This document shows, in pieces, positions 15,139 to 24,759 of a DNA stretch of 64,000 bases. Below the pieces are notes generated by a model, which did no database searches, was not told where the DNA came from, and saw only the letters and a list, made by a program, of their open reading frames with translations. Both the position numbers and the translations under genes were made by a program. Every line of letters begins with the position of its first letter. The stretch's first letter is position 1. Source of the DNA: Torulaspora globosa (taxonomy: Eukaryota > Ascomycota > Saccharomycetes > Saccharomycetales > Saccharomycetaceae); NCBI RefSeq assembly GCF_014133895.1, contig NC_050729.1, positions 434,001 to 498,000 of the forward strand, written 5' to 3'.

Positions 15139-17898
15139 TCAATTATTTATTTGTTCTTCGAACCTGGCTTCTCTTGTCTCATTTATTTTCTTTACGAGAA
15201 CTGGCAGTTCTGCCCTTTCTGCTATTTTAGTGGCAGCAATGAGCGCCTTATCCTGTTTTATCTCTTTGACAAGGGAAGTTGCCATTTCCATGTTCTGCTC
15301 AGCGCATGCACCGGCGAAGAGTCTTAACAGTGCCTTATCATAGGACCAATTTAGAGAGCTTAGAATCTCATTTTCATTTCCGAAAACCTCACCATCGTTC
15401 TCGATTGAATCTTTTAAAAGGTCGGAAAGAACTTTGGAGCGCAGGAGTTCCTCCTCAGCGGCCATAGTTGGAGGTATAGCAATCTCCTCATTTTGTTGTC
15501 CTCCTCCAGCCCCATCGGATGTCCCCTCTCCGATAGTATCTTCCGATTTTGATTTGCGCTTCTCTTCCTCTTCCACGATTCGACTTTTCACTAAAATCGG
15601 TATTCTCATTTCCATTTCAGACGGTAGAGGTAGTGGAAACTCGGGCCATATATTCTTTCCTTTGACCAATATACAATTCAGTGTATCGTAATTCAGACCC
15701 AGGGGCCAAACGTGGATCTGTGTGTTGTTTTTGCCACCAGACATTTTCCACAGTTCCATATTTGCGTCCAAGACCGGCAGCCATCTGCTTTCCGAAGGGG
15801 ACCTCCACTTTGAAAGTAATAGAAGAACATTGTCGGAGCCGAAGAGGCATGGGTCGCCGTATGCAGAGAAAAACAAGCTCTTCAAACCAAGGGGACTGAA
15901 TTTGATGAACTGCTTATCGACATCACCCTCGGAAGTCAAATTGAGCTGAGGTAACGTCATCGGCAAAGGACACTCACGTTGATAGTATTTGGAGGCCGTT
16001 GGCGATAGCTCAAACAAAGAATAAGATATTCCGTGGTAAGGCGAGTAATGTACCGCAAAAACTTTGTAGTCTTGAGCTGCGAGTGCCACAACCGGTGAAA
16101 CCTTTTCCACAGCCAGTGGGAGGCCATGCCGATTAAAGATTCTCATATACCCATGCGAAGACCCAACAAATATCCTGAAAGTTGTGGCCGCTATGCTAGT
16201 GATCCGTTCTCCATGCGTCAAAGGTATCATTTTTGTCCAATTCGAATGTATCATGTTATGCGATCTATAGTGCAGCATACCTGTCTTGGACTGTCCTAAG
16301 AGCGTACCCTCCTCATTCAATGAGCAAAGGTCATAGCCAAAAACATCTTCAAAGTGATATTCCCTGAAGCGTCCGATATCGAAAAAAGACACTGTGACAC
16401 TGTTTTGTTCATTGTTTTTCACTACAGAAACGTAGCCGACGTTGTTCATTGTCATATACCTTCTGCCGCCACGACCAAATGGCGTAGCACCTGGAGACAC
16501 TGGCTTATAACGAAATGAAGGATATTGAGAAACCGTGGTATTCGGAACTTGAGTAGTCAATTGAGCATTCGGTGAATGTTGATGTCTTTTTTTGTGAGAG
16601 ACGTAACCTGCTCCATCGTCATCGTCTATGAACCCATCATCATTCTCGAACGGATATCTTCTCTTTCCTTCGTCAGCATTTTGAGTAAATATGCCTTCCG
16701 AGTCACTTTCCTCTGCTTGAATATCTACGTTAGCTGATGGCGCATCTATTTCGCTATCATCCAAATCTGAGTCCACAAAGAGAGCATTGTGTTGCTGTTG
16801 TTGCTCCTTCGCCTTCCCATCACCATCCCCATTTCCTGCCAAAACCGATTCCACAATTCCTTTTATGTTAATTATATCGCCTGTCCATGTTCCAAGGATG
16901 ATGTCGAGCGTTTTGTTGTCTGCTTGAGCTCTCCAAACGAAGTTTGTTATATTGTGCTTGAAGTTCTTCCTGTATACTATTTCTGAAGTATGCCAGTTCC
17001 AGATCAAAAGGCCGTTATTGATGTCAACAGAAGCGATATATGACCCAGTCAAGGGATCGAACTGCAAATCGATAAATTTCGCCACTGGAAGGACAGAGTC
17101 TTTCAGAGTTTTCATTAAGGCGTAGCCTTTTACATTGAAGATCTTGATAGTGCAATCTGCACAAGGCAGGGCGAAATGAAAACCGTTCGGGTGCCAAGAG
17201 ACGCGAGTGCAGATCCGATTCTCATCACAAAATTCGGGATCGTCGATGTTCTGTTCCCTTGCGTCATCCAACGAGTCAGGCCCAATGTTCACACTGCTTG
17301 CATTTAATGTCTCTGCCGAAGAGTCGTCATTTGGAAGACTCTTGTACGTATTTGCGGTAATATAGCCAGCTAATTCGTGCACTCTATGGGGTCTGGTCGA
17401 CGAAACCGAAAAGAACTGAACCTTGCCGTTAATGAAGGATATAGAGAGGAGGTTTGTTTGCGGAGCATAGGACATTTGAGAAATCTGCTCCTCTACCTTA
17501 ATTGAACTCTTCTTTAGAGTATCCTCTTCCAAGTCGATGACTAGTAGCTCCAGGTCATCACCGCCCAAAACGGCCGTCTTTCCTGAATGTATAATACAAC
17601 CATCTCTCAGAGGTAGTGCTGACCTAGCCAAAAGTTTATCGCTTGCTGATGTGGGATCAAGCCTGAAAGCATCACCGTTCACAGTCGTGATCAAATAGCC
17701 GGCACTGGGATCGCATTTCACCGAGCTCAAGTTTTTTGATATTTCCAAAACCTCCGGTTCCTCTTCAGGTTTATCCACCTGTAGCAGTTTAGCCAATCCA
17801 TTCTTACTAGCCACACATAACGTATTGTAATCCGGCGTTATAGCCACCAATGTCTTTCCTCCGTATTCGAAAACGGATTTATCAACAACGCTAGGCAT
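15139..17898 (-). CDS. CTF4: Replisome hub protein Ctf4
   Basis: Orthologue of Ctf4/And-1 (YPR135W, 927 aa; 919 here). It is a homotrimeric hub linking the CMG helicase to DNA polymerase alpha, and it is needed for sister cohesion. The N-terminal WD40 propeller covers about residues 1-350. An acidic linker with FENDDGFIDDDDGAGYVS follows, then the SepB-type second propeller and helical bundle from about 440 to the end (FRYKPVSPGATPFG, FREYHFEDVFGYDL, NWTKMIPLTHGERITS). The start is the ATG at 17898 (MPSVVDKSVF); an upstream in-frame GTG is not used. One MluI box lies in the divergent promoter shared with COG2. Confidence 0.96.
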   Translation of the reverse strand: MPSVVDKSVFEYGGKTLVAITPDYNTLCVASKNGLAKLLQVDKPEEEPEVLEISKNLSSVKCDPSAGYLITTVNGDAFRLDPTSASDKLLARSALPLRDGCIIHSGKTAVLGGDDLELLVIDLEEDTLKKSSIKVEEQISQMSYAPQTNLLSISFINGKVQFFSVSSTRPHRVHELAGYITANTYKSLPNDDSSAETLNASSVNIGPDSLDDAREQNIDDPEFCDENRICTRVSWHPNGFHFALPCADCTIKIFNVKGYALMKTLKDSVLPVAKFIDLQFDPLTGSYIASVDINNGLLIWNWHTSEIVYRKNFKHNITNFVWRAQADNKTLDIILGTWTGDIINIKGIVESVLAGNGDGDGKAKEQQQQHNALFVDSDLDDSEIDAPSANVDIQAEESDSEGIFTQNADEGKRRYPFENDDGFIDDDDGAGYVSHKKRHQHSPNAQLTTQVPNTTVSQYPSFRYKPVSPGATPFGRGGRRYMTMNNVGYVSVVKNNEQNSVTVSFFDIGRFREYHFEDVFGYDLCSLNEEGTLLGQSKTGMLHYRSHNMIHSNWTKMIPLTHGERITSIAATTFRIFVGSSHGYMRIFNRHGLPLAVEKVSPVVALAAQDYKVFAVHYSPYHGISYSLFELSPTASKYYQRECPLPMTLPQLNLTSEGDVDKQFIKFSPLGLKSLFFSAYGDPCLFGSDNVLLLLSKWRSPSESRWLPVLDANMELWKMSGGKNNTQIHVWPLGLNYDTLNCILVKGKNIWPEFPLPLPSEMEMRIPILVKSRIVEEEEKRKSKSEDTIGEGTSDGAGGGQQNEEIAIPPTMAAEEELLRSKVLSDLLKDSIENDGEVFGNENEILSSLNWSYDKALLRLFAGACAEQNMEMATSLVKEIKQDKALIAATKIAERAELPVLVKKINETREARFEEQINN

Positions 17899-17999
17899 TG
17901 TTTGAAATGTGCTGGATCTATTGGCTCGACTCAGGCTTCTCGAACCCACCTGAATATGCTAAGTTCGATCGATGTTGAAGAAACTATCGTGTATCAGTA

Positions 18000-18005
18000 A
18001 CGCGT
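18000..18005 (+). promoter_or_regulatory. MluI cell-cycle box between CTF4 and COG2
   Basis: An exact ACGCGT lies 102 bp upstream of the CTF4 start. CTF4 expression peaks in G1/S in S. cerevisiae, where MBF binds this hexamer, so the site probably serves CTF4 rather than COG2. Confidence 0.5.
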
Positions 18006-18171
18006 CCGCGTTTGTTCTAAGAGCTTGACACATAGTATCAAAGAAAGTAGAAGAGTGATTGTTGCTAGAGGGTAAACTTTAGATTCTTCAAGGCCTGCTA
18101 TCAGTTACTTGGCAAGATTCTTACGGCTTGCAGGCCTTAGGCAACATTGATAGAGCAGCTCGGAAGCTGAT

Positions 18172-18975
18172 ATGCATCTCTCAGACGAGGATGAGCTCAA
18201 CCTAGAGCTGCCTAGGATCACAGAGGTCAACAGGGATCTATTCAGCAGCGAAGTGGAAAAACTCGACGACGACATCGAAGCTTTTGATGTCGATGAATTT
18301 TTGCTAAGGAACAATTGCAACTTCATGCCTCTTGATTTCCTCATAGGAGATTTATCAAAACTGTCGCAAGATATGGTCGAGGTGCTTCTGGAGAAGGTGA
18401 CGACTAAGTACAATGACTACCTCGATTTTTGTGAGCCTTACATGAATGAAAAGAATCAGAATGTGGTCGAACTGCAAGAGACAATGGCAGATCTTAAAGG
18501 ATTCCGAATGCGTTTGGAACAGCTATCCTGCAGGGACTTGGCAAGAACCCAGGAAGTAATCAGTGATGCAGTAGATTATCTTCGCAAATTGGATGAAATG
18601 TCGCGTCAGTTGCAAAGCCACCTGCAAATACCCGAAATGATCTACCTGGCGGGCCAAATAAGTAAGAGCCTTCATGCAATGTGTGGTACTGAGCCATTGG
18701 AGCAGCAATTGTGTACAGAACTTACAACCCAATTAGGTTCCCTGATACACAAAATTCGCTCGCAACTGGAAGAGCTGTCGGCTCTGGACTCTTCCTACGT
18801 ACATCATCTGCGCAATGAGTACCACGGGCTGCTTCAGGGAGCTCAAATCTCGCTAAAGATTCTCACCGACAAGTGCCTCGAGGATGTTCACAATTACGAG
18901 CCTCTAGCACGGACCTTGTTGTCACTACTGTCAGCCAAGCCGCTCGACGAACCAAATCCATCAGACTCTACGTAA
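18172..18975 (+). CDS. COG2: Conserved oligomeric Golgi complex subunit 2
   Basis: Orthologue of Cog2 (YGR120C, 262 aa; 267 here), a lobe A subunit of the COG tethering complex for retrograde intra-Golgi traffic. The N-terminal motif LEKVTTKYNDYLDFCEPY follows NFMPLDFLIGDLSKLSQDM and begins the coiled coil typical of Cog2. The rest is helical throughout. COG2 and NUP57 are consecutive in S. cerevisiae (YGR120C, YGR119C) and here. Confidence 0.92.
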   Translation: MHLSDEDELNLELPRITEVNRDLFSSEVEKLDDDIEAFDVDEFLLRNNCNFMPLDFLIGDLSKLSQDMVEVLLEKVTTKYNDYLDFCEPYMNEKNQNVVELQETMADLKGFRMRLEQLSCRDLARTQEVISDAVDYLRKLDEMSRQLQSHLQIPEMIYLAGQISKSLHAMCGTEPLEQQLCTELTTQLGSLIHKIRSQLEELSALDSSYVHHLRNEYHGLLQGAQISLKILTDKCLEDVHNYEPLARTLLSLLSAKPLDEPNPSDST

Positions 18976-19649
18976 GCAAGTAAACTTTGCATCACTACAC
19001 TGTTATGAAGCATATATCTAAGACGTAACGTGTGGTGTAACTTCAGCAACCGGACTTGGCGGCTACTAGCTAGTAACTTTGCAAAACAGACCACAGAGAT
19101 CGAACAGCTCCAAAGCAGCAACTGATTCAAGAGAGAATAGTTAGTCGGTTGGTTAGGATACTGCAGCTCGACCCGTTTATTGCTGGAAGTTCGTTTAATT
19201 GACGCTGGCAAGGGTTTGACCGGTTTGCGCTAAGCATTTTAACGTAGCGGATCCCCGCCACGTTGCAATCAAAAAGCACATAGATTTGGTGCCTTTTCGA
19301 AGGCTGCTACGCTGTGGACAAGGCTTTTTGCGGATACATGGATGTCAAGGATTTCTTTCGCTTTGTTGGTCCTAAACCAGGGTACAGACACTCAATTTTG
19401 GACGCTGGAGAAAGGCCTCAGCTTACCCAGGTGCTTATCAATTCTTGGGAAATCATCAGATCCATTGAGCCTTGATTAAGCTCTCTTCTATCTGTTGATC
19501 TGGTGAAGCATCGCTTATTCAAGAGGTCTGAAATATCATCCACTACGAAAGACTGTCGATCTTTTACTGCTACGATTGAAGCATAAACATCAACTTCTAT
19601 TCATCAAAAGATTGCAATTGGTAATCAGATAGGTGTCGACTGGGACTAT
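18976..19649. other. COG2-NUP57 intergenic region (674 bp) with one possible small ORF
   Basis: The region is unusually long for this compact block. Apart from a 45-codon ORF at 19338-19475, I see no RNA gene, repeat or recognisable coding remnant. It presumably contains the NUP57 promoter. Confidence 0.5.
19338..19475 (+). CDS. Candidate 45-codon small ORF upstream of NUP57
   Basis: An ATG at 19338 opens a 45-residue frame starting MDVKDFFRFVGPKPGY and ending IIRSIEP before TGA. Composition looks protein-like, but there is no recognised family and no supporting signal. It could be a leader ORF of NUP57, a relic or chance. Confidence 0.2.
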   Translation: MDVKDFFRFVGPKPGYRHSILDAGERPQLTQVLINSWEIIRSIEP

Positions 19650-21605
19650 ATGTTCAGCTTTGGAGCTTCAAACAACAACACCGGCGGACAAGGGGCTGGC
19701 GGAAGCCTTTTTGGTAACAAACCTGGCGGTAGTACTTCCTTTGGATTTGGTCAAAACGCGGGCACTAGCACACAACCACAGCAGCAGAGCGGTACCGGTT
19801 TCTCTTTTGGCAGTGGAAATCAAACAAATACCAATGCTGGAACGAACACAGGCCTTTTTGGGAGCTCTCAGCAAAACAATACGGGATCCGCCGGGTTGTT
19901 CGGGAGCCAACCGGGTACGACAACCGGTCTGTTCGGCAATAAGCCTACAGGAACAACAGGCTTGTTTGGACAACAACAACAGCAACAACAGCAGCAGCAG
20001 CAGCCATTGACTGGCGGACTTTTTGGCAGCAGCAATCAGGGAGCAAGCAATACTCAAGGCGGATTATTTGGTAACTCAAATCAAACCTCTAACGCAAACC
20101 AAATAGGCGGTGGAGGGTTATTTGGTAGCAATCAAAACCAGAGCTCAACAGCTGGAGGTAGTACAACTGGAGGTAATCTCTTTGGGAATACAAATCAAAA
20201 CCAGAACCCTGCAGGCAGCACAGGACTCTTTGGAAATGCAAATCAAGGTTCGGGAGGCGGGCTGTTTGGCAGCAATAATCAGAATCAACCTGGCAATACC
20301 GGAGTTGGAGGTTTTACAAGCACTGCAACAGGGGTCGCTGGAGGAGGGCTTTTTGGAAGCAAACCGACCGGGACTTCAAATGCTAGTGGCGGTCTCTTCG
20401 GAAGTAAGCCAGCTGAGACTGCAACGGGCGGATTGTTTGGGAATAAAAAAGCTAATAATCCTGTCGCAGGAGGTGGATTGTTTGGAAGTAAACCACAAAC
20501 TGGAAGCCTTTTTGGCACAAGTACAACCAATAATGCGGGATTGTTTGGTGGTTCACAATCGCAGCAAAATCAAACCGGCGGGACAAATTTATCATCCCTG
20601 AATAACAACATCCAACCATCATTTCCCTGGTCGCAACCGCAGAATAATCAATCTAACTTGCAACAACAACAGCAGCAACAGCAGCAACAACAGCAGCAAC
20701 AACAACAGCAACAACAACAACAACAGCAGCAGCAACAGCAACAACAATTGTTCACTTACCCCCAACAACTTCAGACCCAGCAGCAACTCTCAAACTACCC
20801 GCAGCAGATTCAAGAGCAGATCGTCAAATGCAAGAACTCGTGGGATCCAACTTCGAACAAAACAAAACTAAAAGCGTTTGTTTACAATAAGATCAATGAA
20901 GCTGATGCATTGGCGCTTAATAAACCAGCCAATATTCCCCAGGAAGAGTGGGATGAGGCAATGGATAGGAGACCGTCTTCGAACGTAGTACCAATGGAAG
21001 TCCTCGGATTTGAAGGACTCAATCAAAGAACGCAATTACAGCGGGAGAACGTCGCACAAGCGCGTGTTATACTGAATCAAATTCTAGAGAATGCAACGCA
21101 GCTGCAACAAAAGCATGAACTGGCCACAGCATCCAGAATTGTTAAAGCGAAATCAAGGAATACCCAGATAGTAAGGCGAATTCTGGAGCTGGGAACAAGA
21201 TTGGCAATTCTTAAGAGTAGAGGTTTACCTTTGAGCGTCACTGAGGAGAAAATGTGGTCACAGTTCCAGTCTCTGCTAGAGCGCAGTAACGATCCCGCCG
21301 GTTTAGGTAAAACCAACGAACTATGGGCACGTCTTGCAGTTCTCAAGGAGCGTGCTAAGAGTCTGTCCGACCAGCTGGATAATACTTTGGTCGTGATCGC
21401 CGAGAATGGAGGCGGTATCTCGGACACACCTACCTACGGTAGAACTAATGACAAGACAGCGGATGATGAAGTTGAAAAGAGAATCGACAAGATTGTTGAG
21501 ACGTTAAGTAACCAGCAGCGCGGTATCCACTACCTGCACGAAGTCTTAGAGAAGGATCACAAGATCGTCGATAAAGTATTAAAGAGCAGCAGCCGCGCTG
21601 CGTAG
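19650..21605 (+). CDS. NUP57: FG-nucleoporin Nup57
   Basis: Orthologue of Nup57 (YGR119C, 541 aa), the central-channel nucleoporin that forms the Nsp1-Nup49-Nup57 complex. The first 330 residues are low-complexity Gly/Asn/Thr/Gln with many GLFG and FG repeats (GGLFGS, GLFGNK). Two polyglutamine tracts follow or interrupt them: 11 Gln (19971-20003) and 29 Gln (20661-20747). The C-terminal part from about 390 is the conserved helical domain, with DPTSNKTKLKAFVYNKIN, WDEAMDRRPSSNVVPMEVLG and heptad-rich helices. At 651 residues it is about 110 longer than the S. cerevisiae protein, mostly in FG and Gln repeats. Confidence 0.95.
   Translation: MFSFGASNNNTGGQGAGGSLFGNKPGGSTSFGFGQNAGTSTQPQQQSGTGFSFGSGNQTNTNAGTNTGLFGSSQQNNTGSAGLFGSQPGTTTGLFGNKPTGTTGLFGQQQQQQQQQQQPLTGGLFGSSNQGASNTQGGLFGNSNQTSNANQIGGGGLFGSNQNQSSTAGGSTTGGNLFGNTNQNQNPAGSTGLFGNANQGSGGGLFGSNNQNQPGNTGVGGFTSTATGVAGGGLFGSKPTGTSNASGGLFGSKPAETATGGLFGNKKANNPVAGGGLFGSKPQTGSLFGTSTTNNAGLFGGSQSQQNQTGGTNLSSLNNNIQPSFPWSQPQNNQSNLQQQQQQQQQQQQQQQQQQQQQQQQQQQQQLFTYPQQLQTQQQLSNYPQQIQEQIVKCKNSWDPTSNKTKLKAFVYNKINEADALALNKPANIPQEEWDEAMDRRPSSNVVPMEVLGFEGLNQRTQLQRENVAQARVILNQILENATQLQQKHELATASRIVKAKSRNTQIVRRILELGTRLAILKSRGLPLSVTEEKMWSQFQSLLERSNDPAGLGKTNELWARLAVLKERAKSLSDQLDNTLVVIAENGGGISDTPTYGRTNDKTADDEVEKRIDKIVETLSNQQRGIHYLHEVLEKDHKIVDKVLKSSSRAA
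20661..20747 (+). repeat. CAA/CAG repeat encoding 29 glutamines in Nup57
   Basis: There are 29 consecutive Gln codons with CAA and CAG mixed. The mixture makes the tract less slippage-prone than a pure repeat. It separates the FG domain from the structured C-terminal domain. Confidence 0.97.
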
Positions 21606-21657
21606 AACATCATTACGTAGTGCCTGAAAATGTATCATTAACTTGAAAGCCAGTCAT

Positions 21658-22470
21658 TTAACCGAACCCTTTGAAACCATGCAATAGTAAATCAAGCCGT
21701 TCCTGATCTCTAGCGTCTGGCTCGACACCCTCTGCGACCACGTCGTGCAGCCATCTTTTGAGCGATCCTGGCATTGGATCGAAACCCTCGTATAAAACAG
21801 GCTTTATTCGCAGATAATTGCCCGTAGTTTGCTCATTAGCCTTTGTCACCAGTGACTTTTGGTTCACATTTGTAGGAGAACCCTCTGCGAAGAACCTACT
21901 ACCTCTATGGTCTCTCAGATCGTATTGCGATCTTAGATTGCGACTATTAAGCGCCACCAGATTATTCTCGCTGGTGACTACGCTCCTCACTGGCTGGCTG
22001 TCGAATATCCAGTGCCCAATCTGAATCACAGCTGGTTGACCGTTTCTGTCTACGCTTGGCGCATGTTTCCGCTTGCTCCACTGCCTAGTGAGACGAGCTC
22101 GCAGGCTTTCCAGCCTCACATTGCTTGGCTCTAGCGTGAAATACTCCCCAATCGGCGGACACACGCCGCTCACAGCTGCTCTCTCTGCTTTACGACCCAT
22201 CGTGATGCCTTTAATGCTGAACAGAACAGGCGAAAGCAGCCCCACATCGTAGCACGACAGCACCAGATCAAGCCCGGTATCCTGTCTCACAAGCGTATTG
22301 TACGCCTTGGAGAACGTAGGCCTAGCGTACAGCACTTTGCAGAGCTTACCAAGCTCCGAAGTGATGTGATGGCTCCACAGCATCTCGTTGGCAGCCGACT
22401 TACTCCCATGGAACAAAACCAGCTTCAGTATCACACAGTGCTGCTGAAGAAACCCCAAGCTGGACGTCAT
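21658..22470 (-). CDS. MSS18: Mitochondrial splicing factor Mss18-like protein
   Basis: Assigned to Mss18 (YPR134W, 268 aa; 270 here), which S. cerevisiae needs to splice a COX1 group I intron. The assignment rests mainly on matching length and on position between NUP57/CTF4-block genes and TOM5/SPN1. I can see no catalytic motif. The N-terminus is mildly hydrophobic and lacks a strong presequence. The C-terminus GSLKRWLHDVVAEGVEPDARDQERLDLLLHGF is helical. Whether this species has the target intron cannot be judged here. Confidence 0.72.
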   Translation of the reverse strand: MTSSLGFLQQHCVILKLVLFHGSKSAANEMLWSHHITSELGKLCKVLYARPTFSKAYNTLVRQDTGLDLVLSCYDVGLLSPVLFSIKGITMGRKAERAAVSGVCPPIGEYFTLEPSNVRLESLRARLTRQWSKRKHAPSVDRNGQPAVIQIGHWIFDSQPVRSVVTSENNLVALNSRNLRSQYDLRDHRGSRFFAEGSPTNVNQKSLVTKANEQTTGNYLRIKPVLYEGFDPMPGSLKRWLHDVVAEGVEPDARDQERLDLLLHGFKGFG

Positions 22471-22581
22471 CCTCCCTCAGCCTGCTCCAGCCTTGGCTAA
22501 CCACAAGCTCGAGTTTTTTCAACTTTCATTAACAGTGATTCTATATATTTACATGATGGAAAGCAAAGCTACATATCCAAT

Positions 22582-22734
22582 TCATTTCCACTGCCTCTTG
22601 ATGAAATGCCACACCATAGGCGACAACCATAGCAGAGCACCAGCGTAAAAGGCGTTCATCAACGTCCTGTTGGTGGCCTGTTGATGCAATTTCTTCTCCT
22701 CTTCAGAGGGCTCTTGCTGAGGTAAACCGAACAT
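22582..22734 (-). CDS. TOM5: Tom5, small subunit of the mitochondrial outer-membrane translocase
   Basis: A 50-codon gene on the minus strand starts at the ATG at 22734 with MFGLPQQEPSEEEKK and ends WLSPMVWHFIKRQWK. Both ends match S. cerevisiae Tom5 (YPR133W-A, 50 aa) closely. The acidic cytosolic N-terminus receives precursors, and a single tail-anchor helix (about 26-45) fixes it in the TOM complex. It lies between MSS18 and SPN1, exactly as in S. cerevisiae. Confidence 0.96.
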   Translation of the reverse strand: MFGLPQQEPSEEEKKLHQQATNRTLMNAFYAGALLWLSPMVWHFIKRQWK

Positions 22735-22931
22735 CGTTCCAGTACGCTACGAGTCTCAGATTGATCTGGATAGGCCAGTTTGTTGTACTGACTGAGTTAG
22801 ATGAAAAGTTTTCAATTTTCCACTATAGAGAGTATGCTTCGTGTAGCTTAAAAAAAGGCTCTAAGCAAGGAACAACTATAAGATCTGAGCTTTAGGCCAA
22901 GTAGAGTCATTTTAGCTGTTGGACTGTTGAG

Positions 22932-24011
22932 ATGAGTAGCGTTGACGGTATGGGGTTTGCGGAGCAATCGGTTTCGCCGCCAGCGATGGATCAGGAGAGC
23001 GGGAATGGGGTCAATAGCGGCGACGGCGAAAGACAGCGTAGACATATTGTCACGGAAGCATCAGATGATGAAGGGGAGGTTAGGAGGTTGCAGGAGATGC
23101 CGAGCGTGTCGGCCGGGGCGCTGGAGATCGACGGTTCGCACCGTAGTCGCCAGGAGTTGGAGGAGAAGCTGGACCGAATCGTGAAGAAGCCCAAGGCAAG
23201 AAGAAGTAGAAGGGATGAAGAGGATTTGGAGCAGTATTTGGACGAGAAGATCCTGAGACTGAAGGATGAGATGAATATAGCGGCGCAAATGGACATCGAA
23301 ACGCTTAATAGGAGGATAGAGACGGGGGACAACTCGCTGATTGTCATGCAGAAGGTAAAGCTGTTGCCGAAAGTGGTGAATGTGCTGTCGAAGGCGAACT
23401 TGGCGGACACAATCCTGGACAACAATCTGCTGCAGAGTGTGAGGATCTGGTTGGAGCCGTTGCCGGACGGATCGTTGCCCTCGTTCGAGATTCAGAAGTC
23501 GCTGTTTGCAGCGCTGGAGAAGCTGCCCATCAAGACTGAGCACCTCAAGGAGAGCGGGCTGGGCAGGGTGGTCATCTTTTACACGAAATCGAAGAGAGTG
23601 GAGCCGCAATTGGCTAGGCTAGCGGACAGAATCATCGCAGAATGGACAAGGCCCATCATAGGGGCGTCGGATAACTACAGGGACAAGAGAATCATGCAGT
23701 TGGAGTTTGACGTGGAGAAATCGAGAAGGAAGGCCGCTCTCGATACGGCCAAGGTAAGAAAGAAGAAGTCGGGCAAGCGCGCGTCCCCGGGCGGCTCCTC
23801 TGCTCAGTCACTGTATGAGCAGGCTGCCGCTAGACGGAATAGGGCGGCTGCCCCTGCTCAAACGACCACCGATTACAAATACGCGCCCGTGAGCAACCTG
23901 GGCTCGGTGTCCGGTACGGCCAGAACCGCTGGTGTCGGTTCCACCCTGAATAATAGCGAAATGTATAAGAGGTTGACCTCTAGGCTTAACAAGACCAAGA
24001 GGACCAAGTAA
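22932..24011 (+). CDS. SPN1: Transcription elongation factor Spn1/Iws1
   Basis: Orthologue of Spn1/Iws1 (YPR133C, 410 aa; 359 here), a partner of Spt6 that works with RNA polymerase II at initiation and elongation. The acidic, disordered N-terminus is followed from about residue 130 by the TFIIS N-terminal-like helical domain (KVVNVLSKANLADTILDNNL, QSVRIWLEPLPDGSLPSFEI). A basic C-terminal tail ends LNKTKRTK. Its binding partner SPT6 is encoded about 9 kb away in the same window. It diverges from TOM5 with about 200 bp between starts. Confidence 0.94.
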   Translation: MSSVDGMGFAEQSVSPPAMDQESGNGVNSGDGERQRRHIVTEASDDEGEVRRLQEMPSVSAGALEIDGSHRSRQELEEKLDRIVKKPKARRSRRDEEDLEQYLDEKILRLKDEMNIAAQMDIETLNRRIETGDNSLIVMQKVKLLPKVVNVLSKANLADTILDNNLLQSVRIWLEPLPDGSLPSFEIQKSLFAALEKLPIKTEHLKESGLGRVVIFYTKSKRVEPQLARLADRIIAEWTRPIIGASDNYRDKRIMQLEFDVEKSRRKAALDTAKVRKKKSGKRASPGGSSAQSLYEQAAARRNRAAAPAQTTTDYKYAPVSNLGSVSGTARTAGVGSTLNNSEMYKRLTSRLNKTKRTK

Positions 24012-24210
24012 GTAGAATGTCTTAGGTAGTAATGCAAGTTGAGCGGAAGCTGATGTAAGATGTGCAACTTTAAAATTTATACATTTTCCTCAAGTTATTA
24101 GTAGACATAATCTGTTTGAAGGTCTTCACCATATCAAGGAAATTGCTGGAGACTAAGGTACAAAGAAAAAGACAAATGAGGCATCGGCACCATCGATTTC
24201 CTTTGACTGC

Positions 24211-24648
24211 TTATGATCTTGGCTTCTCCTTCTTCTCCTTCCACAAAGCCAGCAAGGAGACACCAGAGACCTTAACGACCTTGAATCTGACACCTGGAAT
24301 ATCACCCTTAGCCTTACCCTTTCTACCGAAACCGGCTAGCAACACTTCGTCGTTTTCATCAACAAAGTTCAAACAACCATCGTTTGGAACAAACGCAGTG
24401 ACCTTCTTACCGTTCTTGATCAATTGAACTCTGACACACTTTCTAATGGCCGAGTTTGGTTGCTTGGATTCAACACCCAACTTTTCCAACACGATACCTT
24501 TAGCGTGGGAAGAACCACCAAATGGAGAAGATTTGAAAGCAGTACCCAATAATCTCTTCTTGTAGTTGTTTTCGGCCCAACGGTTGTTTCTTCTGTGGAC
24601 ACGCAACTTTCTAGCGGAGTTCAAACCTCTTGGCTTACCCTTACCCAT
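24211..24648 (-). CDS. RPS23: Ribosomal protein uS12 (Rps23), intronless
   Basis: The 145-residue sequence is almost identical to S. cerevisiae Rps23A/B (YGR118W/YPR132W), the decoding-centre protein of the 40S subunit. Pro64 in [10 protein letters not shown], the site hydroxylated by Tpa1, is present. The whole protein is encoded in one uninterrupted frame from the ATG at 24648, whereas both S. cerevisiae copies carry an intron within the early coding region. Codon choice is strongly biased, as expected for a ribosomal protein gene. It is single here and sits between SPN1 and YGR117C, which bracket the two copies in S. cerevisiae. Confidence 0.98.
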   Translation of the reverse strand: MGKGKPRGLNSARKLRVHRRNNRWAENNYKKRLLGTAFKSSPFGGSSHAKGIVLEKLGVESKQPNSAIRKCVRVQLIKNGKKVTAFVPNDGCLNFVDENDEVLLAGFGRKGKAKGDIPGVRFKVVKVSGVSLLALWKEKKEKPRS

Positions 24649-24759
24649 CTTTGGTTGTTGATATCTGTTCTTGGCTTTCTAGACACTAGATAAGGTCTTG
24701 TTCCTCTTCTTCGATTACACTGTTTCTTCAATATCTCATATCCAGAGTGTATTCCTCTA

